DNA of 64,000 nucleotides from Venturia oleaginea (taxonomy: Eukaryota > Ascomycota > Dothideomycetes > Venturiales > Venturiaceae), in assembly GCA_013176395.1 (NCBI GenBank), contig JABMLP010000006.1, positions 1,798,001 through 1,862,000 on the forward strand, given 5' to 3'. The notes beneath the pieces were generated by a model, which did no database searches, had not been told where the DNA came from, and saw only the letters and a list, made by a program, of their open reading frames with translations. Numbering within the stretch: the first letter of the stretch is position 1; each line of letters begins with the position of its first letter. Positions 34,598 through 45,590 of this stretch are shown here, piece after piece. The position numbers were made by a program, and so were the translations under genes.

Positions 34598-35803
34598 TCA
34601 ATATCCAAATACACCCTTAACCCGGCCCAACAATCCCTTCTTCTTTCCCAGCTTCAACGTCTCCTCCGCTCGTATGCCCTGCGTATAGATATTCAACTGG
34701 CTCCCAAGTTGCTCCCCTTCAGGCCGTGTCACCATGGCTCCAAGACCACCCCACGGCCTGCCTTGCAACGCCTTTCGCTCTACAACACCCCATAATCGCT
34801 GCTTGCCCACCTGCTGGAGGTACTCGGCATCGGTGAGACTGTCAAGACACTGATCCTTTTCGCCCACCTCGCGCTCCTCCGAGATATCTTCTTGCATCCT
34901 ATCCCACGCCTGCGTGAACAGATGATCCAATCCCCGGACAGAAGGCTCATACTCGACAGACTCTAGCTTGGTCAATCTCTGAACCTCGTAATACGCAAAC
35001 GCCCTCGTATATCCCGTGCTCTTTGCCAACTCCAAAAACCGATCTTTGGCGTCTTGGCCGTGGATACGGAGGGGGAGGGGTTTATCAAGTAGGGAGTAGT
35101 TCAGCAAAGAGGCCATGCTGGAGAAGGAGTGGGTCGTGAAGAACCAGAGGATACAAAGCTGGCGGTCGGCGTCGAGGGTGAATATTGTGTTGTCATTGAG
35201 GGGGGTTTCAACTTCGACGCCTTCCCAGTCTTCGTCTTCTTTGGAAACAGAAAGGGGAAGGGAGGTGGTATTAGATTTGCCCTTGCCTATACCTTTGATG
35301 GTGGTGTCCTTGTAATCCGTGTCGGTACCCTTGACTTTGCCATGAATGTCGACTTGTTCCCATTCTCTATCGAGATCGTCCTCATTGCCGCTGGAAGCAT
35401 CCTTGGTTGTGCCTTTGCCTTGACCTTTAGTCTTGGTGTCAGGTTCGGCTTTGTTGCTAGGAAAGTCCACTTTATCATTTTTGAGGACGATTGATTCTGC
35501 GGAATCAATAGTGAAGCCTTTGATTCCTTTGATTATGGCGCCCATAATGCTGTCTTGCGGACCCGAAGCCGACGCAGTCGCCGTAGCTGTGGATGCTGCT
35601 TGTTCTTTCTGATGCTGATGTCGATTCATATAGCTTGAGGGCGCCGCTACAGCAGCTGGTTGTTTCTTCTGGCTGTTGTTGGAGATGGAGGCCGTGGCAG
35701 AAGCTGCTGCGATGACTGCGCGATGTCTCTTGTGTTTCTTGTTGGACATGGTTGGCGAATCGGTATGAAGATGAAGTTGAAGATGATCAGGATATTCGCA
35801 CAT
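34598..35803 (-). CDS. Protein of unknown function, basic N terminus and acidic middle
   Basis: A single exon of 401 codons; the in-frame ATG at 35749 (MSNKKHKRHR) is an equally good start, giving 383 aa. The first 60 residues are basic, Ala/Ser/Gln-rich and low in complexity. Residues about 100-190 are charged (DASSGNEDDLDREWEQVDIHG), with the repeated phrase EW-EQV / DWEGVEV. The last 180 residues look folded: LCILWFFTTHSFSSMASLL, DRFLELAKSTGYTRAFAYYEVQRL, ALQGRPWGGLGAMVT and a basic end LGKKKGLLGRVKGVFGY. I do not recognise the family. The steady codon use and lack of stops support a real gene. Confidence 0.65.
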   Translation of the reverse strand: MCEYPDHLQLHLHTDSPTMSNKKHKRHRAVIAAASATASISNNSQKKQPAAVAAPSSYMNRHQHQKEQAASTATATASASGPQDSIMGAIIKGIKGFTIDSAESIVLKNDKVDFPSNKAEPDTKTKGQGKGTTKDASSGNEDDLDREWEQVDIHGKVKGTDTDYKDTTIKGIGKGKSNTTSLPLSVSKEDEDWEGVEVETPLNDNTIFTLDADRQLCILWFFTTHSFSSMASLLNYSLLDKPLPLRIHGQDAKDRFLELAKSTGYTRAFAYYEVQRLTKLESVEYEPSVRGLDHLFTQAWDRMQEDISEEREVGEKDQCLDSLTDAEYLQQVGKQRLWGVVERKALQGRPWGGLGAMVTRPEGEQLGSQLNIYTQGIRAEETLKLGKKKGLLGRVKGVFGY

Positions 35804-36420
35804 TTTCGGTGGTCGTAAGTATTGGTGTCTTGATTTGTATGTTCAAAGAAGGTGTACTTTATTGGTGGTTAAATAGGGCCAAAGGAAATTTTGGTGGTGT
35901 ATTAAGGGAAAGAGATAAAGAGGCCTAGACATGATCATATCATGAGGTTGGCATATTGACTGCTGACTCATTTTCTAACTGCGTGAAGTAAGAGCGGGTA
36001 TGCTGACATCTGGCCAGGCAATGTTACCCTCCATGTGACTCAATTATAAAGTCATGGTGTTGTATGAGGCAGGCGCGCGTTGAATACAGTGGATTTCTTT
36101 GGTCGGTATTTGGAGTATGCATGCATACGTATTGGGCCTAATATTTCTATGTTGAAAGCCACAGCGCGCAGTAATATAGTGGACGTTGATAGCAAAGCTC
36201 CTTATGTTGGGACTGGGCAGGTCTTGAGCCTCGTCCTGGCGCTCCAGAAAGTTCCAGACGCCGACTAGTGATAGAGAAGTGTCCAGCTTGTGCGTTGTCG
36301 TTTTCTTCTGATTTTGCTGTTTCTCGGAGAGGCTGACGTTTGGGGAAGCATGTGTTTGAACCCGCTGGCATAAAGCGCTTTGAATTCAGAGCTCGAGGCA
36401 CAACCATAACCTCCTCCTTT
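35804..36420. other. Intergenic, no gene seen
   Basis: About 0.6 kb that should hold the promoter of the minus-strand gene before it and the 3' end of the SET-domain gene. No features recognised. Confidence 0.5.
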
Positions 36421-38227
36421 CTACTCCTCTATCTTCAATTGCTCCAAGCCAGTCTCAACCTGACTGGCTTCCCACATGCATCGCTCGCATCTACAGTCAC
36501 CTCCCAATGGTCCCATTGCCCACTCCCTTCTCTCCTTGACTGACAAACTAACGTCGCAATAATGGTTCATGATCTCCTCTCCTCTTTTAATACCAGGCTC
36601 GACCGGCCTGTCCTTTCCGAGCCACTGGACTCTTTGCGATTTTACCCAGAACTTCATCGATCCATGCCACTCCCAATTGACGTTTGGATCACAACTGTGG
36701 TTTGCCAGGCACCACAAAGGATGTACGGCGCTGACCTCGGGCCTGCCATCAAGACCCTGTCGTGCGGACGCCGTACCGCGGAACTTTGAATAAAGTGTAT
36801 TGGTCACCCAAGGTGCGTAGAGGTGTGACGTAGTGAATATGTTGATATCCATCTTCTCCAACATATGTATAGGCAACAGAACATTGAAGTGAAAGCTAAA
36901 TGGTAAGGTCCTTGGGAAGCCAAGGAAGCCATCGGTCGCGTGCTCATTACGAGTGTTGATGTGAACGTTATGGTAGTCACCCCAGATGTATTTGACTTCT
37001 GATAAATCAAGAGGATGAATGTCCTGGTGCACTGACATAGCCAGTGCTCGGAGGAGAAGTAGAGAATATAGCGCATCGGCAGCCACGGCGGCTGGCTGAT
37101 TCTTCGATACAGCTGACACGTCGGCATCACAAAGAGCGGGATGATATGACTCTTGGGCGAGATCAACGCATCGCTGGCTACAGAAGACGGTCTCCTGGCA
37201 ACCTGGACACACTAAGTCCTCTTCCTGGCTTAGTAAGTCCAGTGACGGAAGCTTTTTGCTGCATGCGTCACAGAAGGATTCGTTGAGTCGGCTGGTCGCT
37301 GTGAGAAGAGAAGTCTCGTACAGGATTTCCTCATCGGGCTTGAGGTCTTCTTTGGCGAAAACACCGAGTTGTTTGATTGTAGGTGCACCGCTAGCCGACG
37401 TTAGTAGGATGGACTTGAATCAAGGCAGCGAACGACCAACTTACTTGCTGGTTGCAAAGGCCAAATCTTGCAATTCTGTGACTTTGACCTCCAACTTAGG
37501 AGCGAATTTGGCTATTTCATGGTTCAGATAGTTGACCGACTCCTCGGAGCACCGATTGGGTTCATGATGATTCCATGCGTATAGCTCTCTCCGCACCTGC
37601 GAGCGGTCTGGGTAGTCGTCGATGGTGAGTTCCCTCCAGTCAAAGGGCGCCCGTTTGAAGTGGTCTGCCAAGTGCTGGTTCAGCTGGGTCTCCAGGGTTT
37701 GGTAGCGCAATTTCGAGTTCTTATGTTCGCGATGCCTTGAGGGCCAGCGCTTCCACAGAAATTCAGCAGCGCTTTTCAGGTTATCACAAGAGGTCAGCTT
37801 GTCCACCAAGGTATCATATCTGCCAGCCCATCAGCCCTTTGTGACTTATTCGGGCGCCGATGATGCCCTACGTCTCACACTCCACACGACCTTGGGCCCA
37901 ATCTACGACTTGCTGCTCGTCCAATTCAGCGTCAGCGTCGAGGTTTGCACGTATATCTTCCTGAGCTGCTTCCAATGCTTCTTCGTGATATTCACCACAG
38001 TCGTCGCGTACTTCGTCTATGAGTAGCAGAGCCATGTAGGCCTCACCAGCAGCGAGATCTGGATAACCCAGGTCAGCATATTCGCGTGCTAGAGCAAGAC
38101 GCGTCTCAATACTGTAGGGCCTATCCAGGACAGTGACTTGAAGGAGAGAGACATTGGCCATTGGGTCGTGATGTTTAATTTGTGGTTGGTGTGCAGAATT
38201 TTGCAAGGAAGCAACATCTGCTAGCAT
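36421..38227 (-). CDS. SET-domain protein with MYND-like insert
   Basis: Three exons, about 38227-37880, 37819-37445 and 37390-36421, encode roughly 560 aa. Exon 1 has TPR-like helices (RPYSIETRLALAREYADLGYPDLAAGEAYMALLLIDE). Exon 3 holds the SET domain: LGVFAKEDLKPDEEILYE, a Cys-rich insert (FCDACSKKL, CPGCQETVFCSQRCV), the core NHSCDPN with WEW, RGEEIMNHYCD, and a post-SET CRCERC. SET enzymes methylate lysines; the target is unknown. Intron 2 has a CTACTAAC branch site and clean borders. Intron 1 is less certain: the good GTGAGA donor leaves the frame one base off, while GTGTGA two bases earlier keeps it, so a frameshift there is possible. Confidence 0.85.
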
Positions 38228-38439
38228 CTCTTGGCAGGAGTATTGCTCGGCTAATATGAAACGATGAACGATACCATGGTATCTAGGCTATTAAACGTTA
38301 CGAATGTCTGGATTCGTCTAGTCATACCCGTCATTAACATGGCATGTCGCCTTGCTGTGTACTAGCCGTGCATATTCATATTGATAGACGCGGCGGCTAC
38401 TGCACACGACGGATCAGGATTGTCCATGGGCCGTTCCAC

Positions 38440-38604
38440 CGTTGATGGACTATCTCGACACTCTCCACACTGATGGGCTATCCCCCAATCTGACTCTCCA
38501 AACTGATGGGCTATCCCCCAACTAACTCTCCACACTGAGGGGCTATCCCCCAACTGACTCTCCACACTGAGGGGCTATCCCCCGACCTGACTCCTCACTG
38601 TCTC
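38440..38604 (+). repeat. 32-33 bp minisatellite, about 4-5 copies
   Basis: Units start near 38472, 38505, 38537 and 38569, each with GGGCTATCCCCC followed by an ACT-rich half and CTCCACACT; a more diverged unit precedes them. Unit spacing is 33, 32, 32 bp. It lies between two divergent genes and so may vary in copy number within their promoters. Confidence 0.8.
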
Positions 38605-38638
38605 ACCATCACTTTTGACCTGTCTGACATGTTGGCAG

Positions 38639-38662
38639 CCCTCCCCTCCCCTCCCCTCCCCT
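38639..38662 (+). repeat. (CTCCC)n simple repeat
   Basis: Nearly five CTCCC units in a row, 35 bp after the minisatellite. Confidence 0.8.
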
Positions 38663-39056
38663 CACCGTTAATGCCACCGACTTCGTAGTCCTTCATCCGC
38701 TTCGATACAAGGCTTACCAGACATCTGATGAGCTTGTTTACGTCTCCCCGTTCGTCCCCACACTGTCAATCTCCTCCTGTAGTTCCTGCAGTAGCACTCC
38801 CGGTACGACATGCTATTGATTACAATGGAATCCCCTCCTCTTCTCCGCCATGGACTGATTCTGCTTTTGTCCAATTGATTTGTTGCTCTTCGTCCCTCGC
38901 TTCAGACAGATTTGTTAGATTTGAGTTCATCGCTGTTAAAGAATATTGCACTCTTCGTACCGGCGAGCCGCCCAGAACGGCATCCGCAGTACTTCTCAAC
39001 CGTACCTTCGTTTTGTTGCTTCTTCTCTTCCTTTCTCGCCACCTCTCTCGTTCTTG

Positions 39057-41885
39057 ATGAGCAGCTCCAGCACTCCTGCCATTCCTGAATGGCAGCACAA
39101 GGCTTCCAACCCGCCCAGTGGTTCCAACAATCGCAATGAGCAAGATGCCCGTTCCAATACAGTTTCTCCAACCTTGGAACGAAACTCAAACAGAAATAGC
39201 TTAATATACACGCCAGACGGAGAGGCTTCACTATCCAACTCGCAAGGCTCACGGCCGACTGCCAGCCACAGAGCCTCCGCTTATCCTGCTGGCGACTTTC
39301 GCAATGGCACATCCGAGTCCCAAAGAGATGTCGCTGCTGAAATCATGGTCAGCCACCTGGCCAATATTCAGGAAGAGAAGATATGGGTCATCGGTGACGA
39401 CGACGACGAGGGCGTTGTTTTAAAGAGATCGAAGGGCAATTACACATGCGCGCCATCGCAGCTCGGGGAACGACCTGGTGGCTTCTTCGACGCTATCCGA
39501 GAAATGAATGTCCGAGTGAGTAGTATCGTCATGTTTCTTGATAAGACGATATACTGACTCCCCAACAGGTAGCCATGACCGTCAATACTCGTGTGATCAA
39601 GATCATATTGAGTGCCAACGGTCTCCCCTTCATAGAAACACAGAATGGGCTACGCATTCAGGTTATACCCGACTATTCTCACCTACCTCGATGTCAAAAA
39701 CACCAGTTCGCCGCTTTTGTCAACGATCCTGGCGTGCTCGTTGTCTGGGATGACGACCCGCAAAAGATTGTGGCACGTGTCCAGAGGCTCGAAAGTGAAG
39801 TCATGGGCGCGATATGGAGAACGGACGGGGATGAGCCCAACGAGAAGAAGGAACCAACCACTGAGACCAACGAACTGGATGATGATGATGATCCTGAAGT
39901 TGCTCAGGAGAGTAAGCCACGACGGCTTCTGCTCAACCAGTCTTGTATCACCGCTCTCACTTTAGCCATAGCATTCACAGCCTTAGGTACTGGTTACCAA
40001 CAGATTGCTGTAGAAATTGCTGTAGATCGCAAGTTCGTTCGACTTGCGTTCCTGGCCGTCTTTATTCCCCAGATGTGGCTGGCTCTGGTAACATTACTTC
40101 TCACCTGCGGCTCTTAATCTTGCTGACTGTAAATCACAGTTCTTCTTCCAAGCTTTGGTTGGGAACCTCGCACAGCTGATGGGCCCTCTCGGGCAGATGA
40201 AGTCAAACACAAAATCTTATTCCGGTATCAAGCCTAAACGATTGCAAAGAGACGAGGGAGAACTACCTCATGTCACTATTCAATGCCCTGTATACAAGGA
40301 AGGCTTGCGCGGCGTTATCGAGCCCACGGTGAGATCGTTGAAAGCGGCCATTTCTACTTACGAAATGCAAGGTGGGACGGCCAATATCTTCATCAACGAT
40401 GACGGCATGCAGCTGCTATCCGATCATGAGGCACAGGATCGAAGAGATTTTTATGAGGAACACAGCATCGGTTGGGTAGCTCGCCCGAAACACAATCCGA
40501 AGCCAGCAGGAGATGAAAAGGCCTTCTTTCGCCGTGGAAAGTTCAAAAAAGCATCCAACATGAACTACGCTCTCTGGGTCAGCCAAAGAGTCGAAGACAA
40601 ACTTGCCGCTTGGACAAGGCCCGAATCCTGGACACAAGCAGAAGAAGGACGCATTTATCACCAGGCACTTGCTGCTGTCATCGAAGAAGATGAGGGCCGC
40701 ACATGGGCAGAAGGCAACATCCGCATGGGCGATTACATTCTCCTGGTTGATTCCGACACTCGTGTTCCAACCGACTGTCTCCTTGATGCCGTAAGTGAAA
40801 TGGAACAGTGCCCTGAAGTTGCCATCTTGCAATACTCTTCGGGCGTTATGAACGTGACGACAAGCTTCTTCGAAAACGGAATCACCTTCTTCACCAACCT
40901 CATCTACACGCAGATCCGCTTCTCTGTTGCAAACGGAGATGTAGCACCTTTCGTTGGCCACAATGCTGTGCTCCGATGGAATGCTGTCCAGCACATCGCC
41001 TACGATTGCAAGGAGGACTCCCGCGAGAAATACTGGTCCGAGGAAACTGTCTCTGAAGATTTCGATATGGCGCTCCGACTTCAAACAGAACACTATCTAG
41101 TCAGACTTGCATCATACCAGGGTGATGGCTTCAAGGAAGGTGTCTCCCTGACTGTCTATGATGAGCTCGCCCGCTGGGAAAAATACGCATACGGCTGTAA
41201 TGAGCTGATTTTCAACCCTCTCCACCAATGGCTTTTCCGTGGCCCAATCACACCCCTCTTCCGTCGTTTCCTCTTCAGCAACATGCCGCTGCCCTCCAAA
41301 CTCACCATATGTGCATACATCGGGACCTACTACGCCCTCGGCTCAGCATGGATGCTTACTCTGATGAACTATTTCCTCACTGGCTGGCTCAATGGCGGTC
41401 TGGATCATTACTACATCGACTCCTTCAAAATATACTTTGCCATCATCATTGTATTCTCGGGAATGGGCAACATCGCCCTCGCAGCCCTACGCTATCGCAA
41501 CAACGAAGCAGATCTTCTCCCCGCCCTCCTCGAAAACCTGAAATGGATTCCGCTCATGGCTCTCTTCCTTGGAGGTATCTCTTTCCACGTTTCTCAGGCT
41601 CTGATCAGTCATTTCTTTGGCATCGATATGACGTGGGGTGCCACATCAAAGGAGGCGGAAAACATCACCTTTTTCGAGGAGATTCCTCGGGTGATTAAGC
41701 GGTTCAAGTGGACTTTTGGATTTTGTATCTGTCTCACTGTTATGATTGTGTTGATGGCCACGGTTGTGCCGTGGATGTGGCGGATTGACATCTTCATTGC
41801 CATCTTTCCCATCTCGACTGTGGTTGGGAGTCATTTCTTGCTGCCGATTGTGTTAAACCCTAACCTGATGCTCTTTACTTGGTAG
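39057..41885 (+). CDS. Family 2 glycosyltransferase (fungal GT2, hyphal growth type)
   Basis: Exons 39057-39515, 39569-40087 and 40140-41885 encode 907 aa. Residues 1-150 are polar; 150-300 form a soluble fungal-specific domain (IWVIGDDDDEGVVLKRSKGNY...). Then come membrane helices (SCITALTLAIAFTALGTGY, LAFLAVFIPQMWLAL) and the GT-A catalytic domain: VTIQCPVYKEG, IFINDDGMQ, LLVDSDTRV (DxD) and SEDFDMALRL, followed by at least five helices ending NPNLMLFTW. This architecture matches the GT2 proteins of Zymoseptoria and Fusarium needed for hyphal growth on solid surfaces; the sugar product is unknown. The QxxRW motif of chitin synthases is not evident, so it is not a chitin synthase. Confidence 0.93.
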
Positions 41886-42232
41886 AGGGGCAACAATTGA
41901 TAGGGAGTATATATCGGCACATACGGGGTGGAGCTTCCGTACAGGAATTAGATGGGCTTTCTTTGGAATTGGGCGTTGCAGGCGTTGTCACACTCTCTTG
42001 AGGCCGTTCATATAAAATCTAGATCATATGAATAATTCTAATGTGTGTCGCATGGGGTCCACTTTGTCTAATTTTCTTTCCATTCCCGTTTTCTTTACAT
42101 AACATGGCCACATTGTTTTTCGTCTCGCAGCCGACAGGGATTGGCCATACAAAGTCAGACTTGCGAACGGCGGGTGCTAATTTTGAAAAACCTAACGTCC
42201 AACACAGAAAACATGACTCCCTCAGCCCATGA
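41886..42232. other. Intergenic, no gene seen
   Basis: About 350 bp downstream of the glycosyltransferase, up to the target duplication of the MITE. Probably 3' UTR and spacer. Confidence 0.5.
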
Positions 42233-42242
42233 GTTCATCTTG

Positions 42243-42966
42243 CGGCTAATGACTGTACACCCACAATCATCGATTTTTCGGACCAGCACATACACGCAAT
42301 GACTAGCACAATCATTTGGCATGAAGACAAATTCGTGTATGTTTTAATCATTAATTGTATGCGATAGTCACTGATTATATGATTGAGGCCAAAAGGTTCA
42401 GCCATTCATTGCATAGAGTCGCTGCTGTAATCGAAGTCAATCTCAGGGGCATTACGACGACCATCACCATAGAATGGCGCTAACCGCATTTGAATAATGT
42501 ACAAACTCAAACTACACGGCAATCGACTCAACTCAATAAAATTCATCATTTTGGCTCATACATCTCGCTCAGAACCGTGCTAAGGCCGCTGTACATACTG
42601 CCGGCGGCCTCAAAATCGCTCATTCTTCCTCTGATAACAACTCAATATCCCTACCAATCTCGCTGGCATTGCAGGAGTCACTCATATGGTGCGACAGGAA
42701 GGAAGGTAGGTCTCTCTCCTGTCTTGATAATAGTGTCGCCATAGATGTAATTTGAGGTTGTTGGTGTTGCTGAAATCGGGTTTTTGAGCAGAAGTTTGCA
42801 CGGTAAGTTGTCCTCCACTGTGTTGACTATAACTATATTAATTGTGTTGATTGCTACAGAATTGCATGTATGTAATAGTCATTGAACATACAATAATTGC
42901 AATCGTCGCAATCATGTATGCAATTGTCCGAAAAATCGATGATTGTGGGTGTACAGTCATTAGCCG
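42243..42966. mobile_element. MULE-like MITE with 39-bp terminal inverted repeats
   Basis: A 724-bp element whose ends, 42243-42281 and 42928-42966, are exact reverse complements over 39 bp (starting CGGCTAATGACTG). It is flanked by a perfect 10-bp direct repeat GTTCATCTTG (42233-42242 and 42967-42976), the target-site duplication. Weaker inverted similarity runs further inward. Long inverted repeats plus a 9-10 bp duplication are the hallmark of Mutator-like elements. No transposase frame lies inside, so it is non-autonomous; the middle (about 42420-42720) may be captured host sequence. Confidence 0.88.
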
Positions 42967-43435
42967 GTTCATCTTGCTTGAGTCAAAGCATATTTCCCAT
43001 CGAACAAGAACAAGTACAAAACCGCGATATGCGAGCGAGCTACACTGGATTAATCGCCAACTATATCGCATTAGGAGATGACGTCTTGCAATACGACTGT
43101 CTTCTTGACTCCACCAAGCTTCGCTTACATACGAATTAAAAGTAAGAAAGAAGAAAAGATCAAGGTTCGGGCTGAGAATCTGGGAGATGCGCACGCATCG
43201 AGAGAGGTCGAATACACGTCCTAGAATTGTCGGTAATGGATTACCAAGACCGGGCGGCATTTGTGGTGATGAGCGAGTAAAAATATAATAATAATCTGAT
43301 CTATTGTGGTATATAATAGCGTATGTACCGTGTACCTACTATCTAAATATAATTATAAAGACCTATCGCTCTAGAATAATAAAAAGCCTCTCGGATCTAT
43401 TTGGAGCGGAATCTATGCTATACGTAGGGTTCCCA
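42967..43435. other. Spacer between mobile elements
   Basis: About 470 bp, AT-rich towards 43280-43400. No gene or repeat border found. Confidence 0.4.
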
Positions 43436-43570
43436 ACGGGGCGGATTGGGGCGGGTTTTGGGGTTCTAAACCCGCCCCGTTAACGGGTCGAGGGGAGACG
43501 GTCTGGGGCGGGCTTTGGAGCGGATTATAGAATCTATAATAACCCGCCCCGTTTTCCTCCCAACGGGAAG
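43436..43570. repeat. GC-rich inverted repeat cluster (GGGGCGGG / CCCGCCCC)
   Basis: Five or more copies of the core GGGGCGG or its reverse complement CCGCCCC occur within about 130 bp, in both orientations, including the palindrome-like stretch around 43455-43485 (GGGGCGGGTTTTGGGG...AACCCGCCCCGTT). The setting is AT-rich, so the block stands out. It resembles subterminal repeat arrays of hAT-type DNA elements; the element's other end was not found. Confidence 0.6.
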
Positions 43571-43606
43571 AACGTGTGACTTACTAGGGTTATAATATAG
43601 AGATAT

Positions 43607-43875
43607 TGTTACGCAGAGGCTATGGCTCAAAGTAATCTAGCTGGATTTGGCTAATCAGTACAGTAGGGTTCAAGTGGTCCGGGGCGACAATATTGTATCA
43701 AACAAGTGAAGTGAAGCGAAGCTTGCAAGAGATAAGAGTCGTGAATTGTGCTAAGTAACTAAAAGCAATAGCGAAGTAACGAGAGAGTGAAGATACGAGA
43801 CACTGAGGGAGTAGAGTCTCGTCCTTCATATAGAGATCCATCTCCTAAGAAATCCTAGCTCTTCAATATGTGTTA
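43607..43875 (+). mobile_element. LTR-like sequence, copy 1
   Basis: Begins TGTTACGCAGAGGCTATGGC and runs to about 43875. Over about 250 bp it matches the reverse complement of 51388-51280 joined to 49652-49540, i.e. the second copy once its insertion is removed. TG at one end, TATA-like and regulatory-looking repeats inside and this copy pattern fit an LTR. Its 3' end diverges from copy 2, so the border near 43875 is approximate. Confidence 0.65.
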
Positions 43876-44149
43876 CGTTGAACGAGCAAAACAGAGTTAT
43901 TCGGAAGTAGATTCAACACGAACTTAACGATAGAAGCCGATGAACAGAACGAGTATCACTGTCACGGCGAGTAAAAGAGGTCATAGACAGGTCTACTGTT
44001 CTAAGTACTAAGTGTGATAAGAGAATCTTAGTTAGAGAGGAATCTACTCCGGCGAGTCGTAGAAGTCGCGCCTTAGCCACATGTGGCCGTGCGCGCCTCG
44101 CTAAGACCACAAAGTCACGTGACTGCAAGACAGCCATGCTATGCCGTCA

Positions 44150-44775
44150 CACTGGATAACCGTAACCCATTCGCGATCGCCCGGCTGAATGAGTTCCGGC
44201 CTTGTACGTCTCTCGGAGGCTGTAACGACCTTCATTGACCCAATAACACCCATCTAGAAGCCAATCTCGTCAAAGTTGTGTGTATCCTCGTCGTGGACGC
44301 CGTACTTGGCTTTGGTATCTGCAACGAGCTTGAACCACGCGCCAATAATCTCTGGATCTTCCTGTAGTATCCTCTGCCTATCCTTGGCTCGGTTGAAGGC
44401 CATCTTGAGCTCATCTGAGCGCGTAACGAACCTCTCAGCCCAGTTTTTGCCCACTGGCTCTCCACCGCGTATAGCTAGCAGTTTATCGGCCATATCTGCT
44501 ACCTCACAAAGCCGGGGCGCAAATCCTCGCGAATCGAGGTCAAGAATGTATCAGACAAGCGTTTGCTCTTCGGTAAGGGTAAGTTTCCGACCATTTGGTG
44601 GTGTTTCGAGGATAAATGGGACTCCTTTAACGCGCTCAGAGAGGATTCGCTGTTTAACGTCAAAGACACGAGCGGCGGCCCGTTGGCTTCGGAATTGGCC
44701 GGCTTGGAGGGCTTGGAGTGCGAGCTGGATTCTCCCTTCGTGTTGGAGTAATAGTGCGTTTCGTTGTTCAGACAT
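44150..44775 (-). pseudogene. Truncated pogo/Fot-type transposase
   Basis: Start at 44775 (MSEQRNALLLQHEGRIQ) leads into a psq-type helix-turn-helix (ALQAGQFRSQRAAARVFDV), then a CENP-B-like DNA-binding part (WAERFVTRSDELKMAFNR) and the first acidic residue region of the DDE nuclease (HDEDTHNFDEIGF) followed by REWVTVIQ, where similarity ends. Two in-frame stops occur: TGA at 44551 where family members have Arg, and TAG at 44254 just after GF. Both can arise by one C-to-T (or G-to-A) change. The rest of the catalytic domain is missing, so it is inactive. Confidence 0.8.
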
Positions 44776-45590
44776 AATCACATAAGAGGAATGTTAGAAG
44801 TCTTGGCAGATTTTGAGCGGTTGGGTGGTGGAACACGTTAGTAGATTCCTTACAGACTTCTACCGGATAAACTACTACAGCGTACTCTCCTTACGTACGG
44901 GCAATACTCTCCTCGCGTACGAGTAATTCCATCGGCTCTCTTCAATCTTATCAATAATGAAACAAAAAGGTTCGTAGCCTTTGCCTCGGACAGGCTGGAA
45001 TTTCGACTTTGAAGGCCAAGTAAGAATATAAGACGAGGGGTTGAAGGAATTGACCAGTAGAACCTTGGCCTGCTTCTCAACATCACAAGGCTGAGAGACA
45101 TGTGTGTTCCACGTGACATTGCATTCTGCCTATCTGGTATCGAATAGCGGTTCCAATCTTTGCTCTTCGCTGAGAAGTTCTTGCCCTCAGCTCCCGTTTC
45201 CAATGAATCAGTCATTAGGGTAGTGTGCATAACAAGTTGGCCGGACTAGGATGAACGTAAAGGTGGAAAGGATACGAAAAACCTGGCCAATTGTTAAGCA
45301 GGTAACTTTGGTGAACAAAGACCTGTATCATCCCGAAAAACTGGTCCTTTGTTCATTCAGCACGGAAGAAGAACTAGCTAGTTCCTCAGCTGTGTTCCAC
45401 AGCATGAGGCAGACCCAATGAAGAACGGACACAGTTCTTACCCCCTCATTCCGATGCATATGAGATATGGCGAGGGTGAACCACGAATTCGAGCCAGTTG
45501 CGTCTACATAACTCGCCTGATATCTGAATCAGCTCATAAACCAACCCTCAAACACACTCTGACATACTCACAGTGCACCTTCGACCAACC
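44776..45590. other. Intergenic, no supported gene
   Basis: About 0.8 kb between the transposase remnant and the SnoaL-like gene. A 126-codon minus-strand frame (44850-45230) shows no domain; it may belong to decayed mobile DNA. Confidence 0.4.

Larger units (their letters stand above)
38228..39056. other. Divergent intergenic region with minisatellite
   Basis: About 0.83 kb between the SET-domain gene (minus) and the glycosyltransferase (plus), so it carries both promoters. It contains the minisatellite and the CTCCC repeat listed separately. The last 130 bp are pyrimidine-rich, typical of fungal leaders. Confidence 0.5.

Noticed and set aside
34230..34688. 152-codon plus-strand frame
   Set aside because: Overlaps the 3' end of a better-supported minus-strand gene and has no family features.
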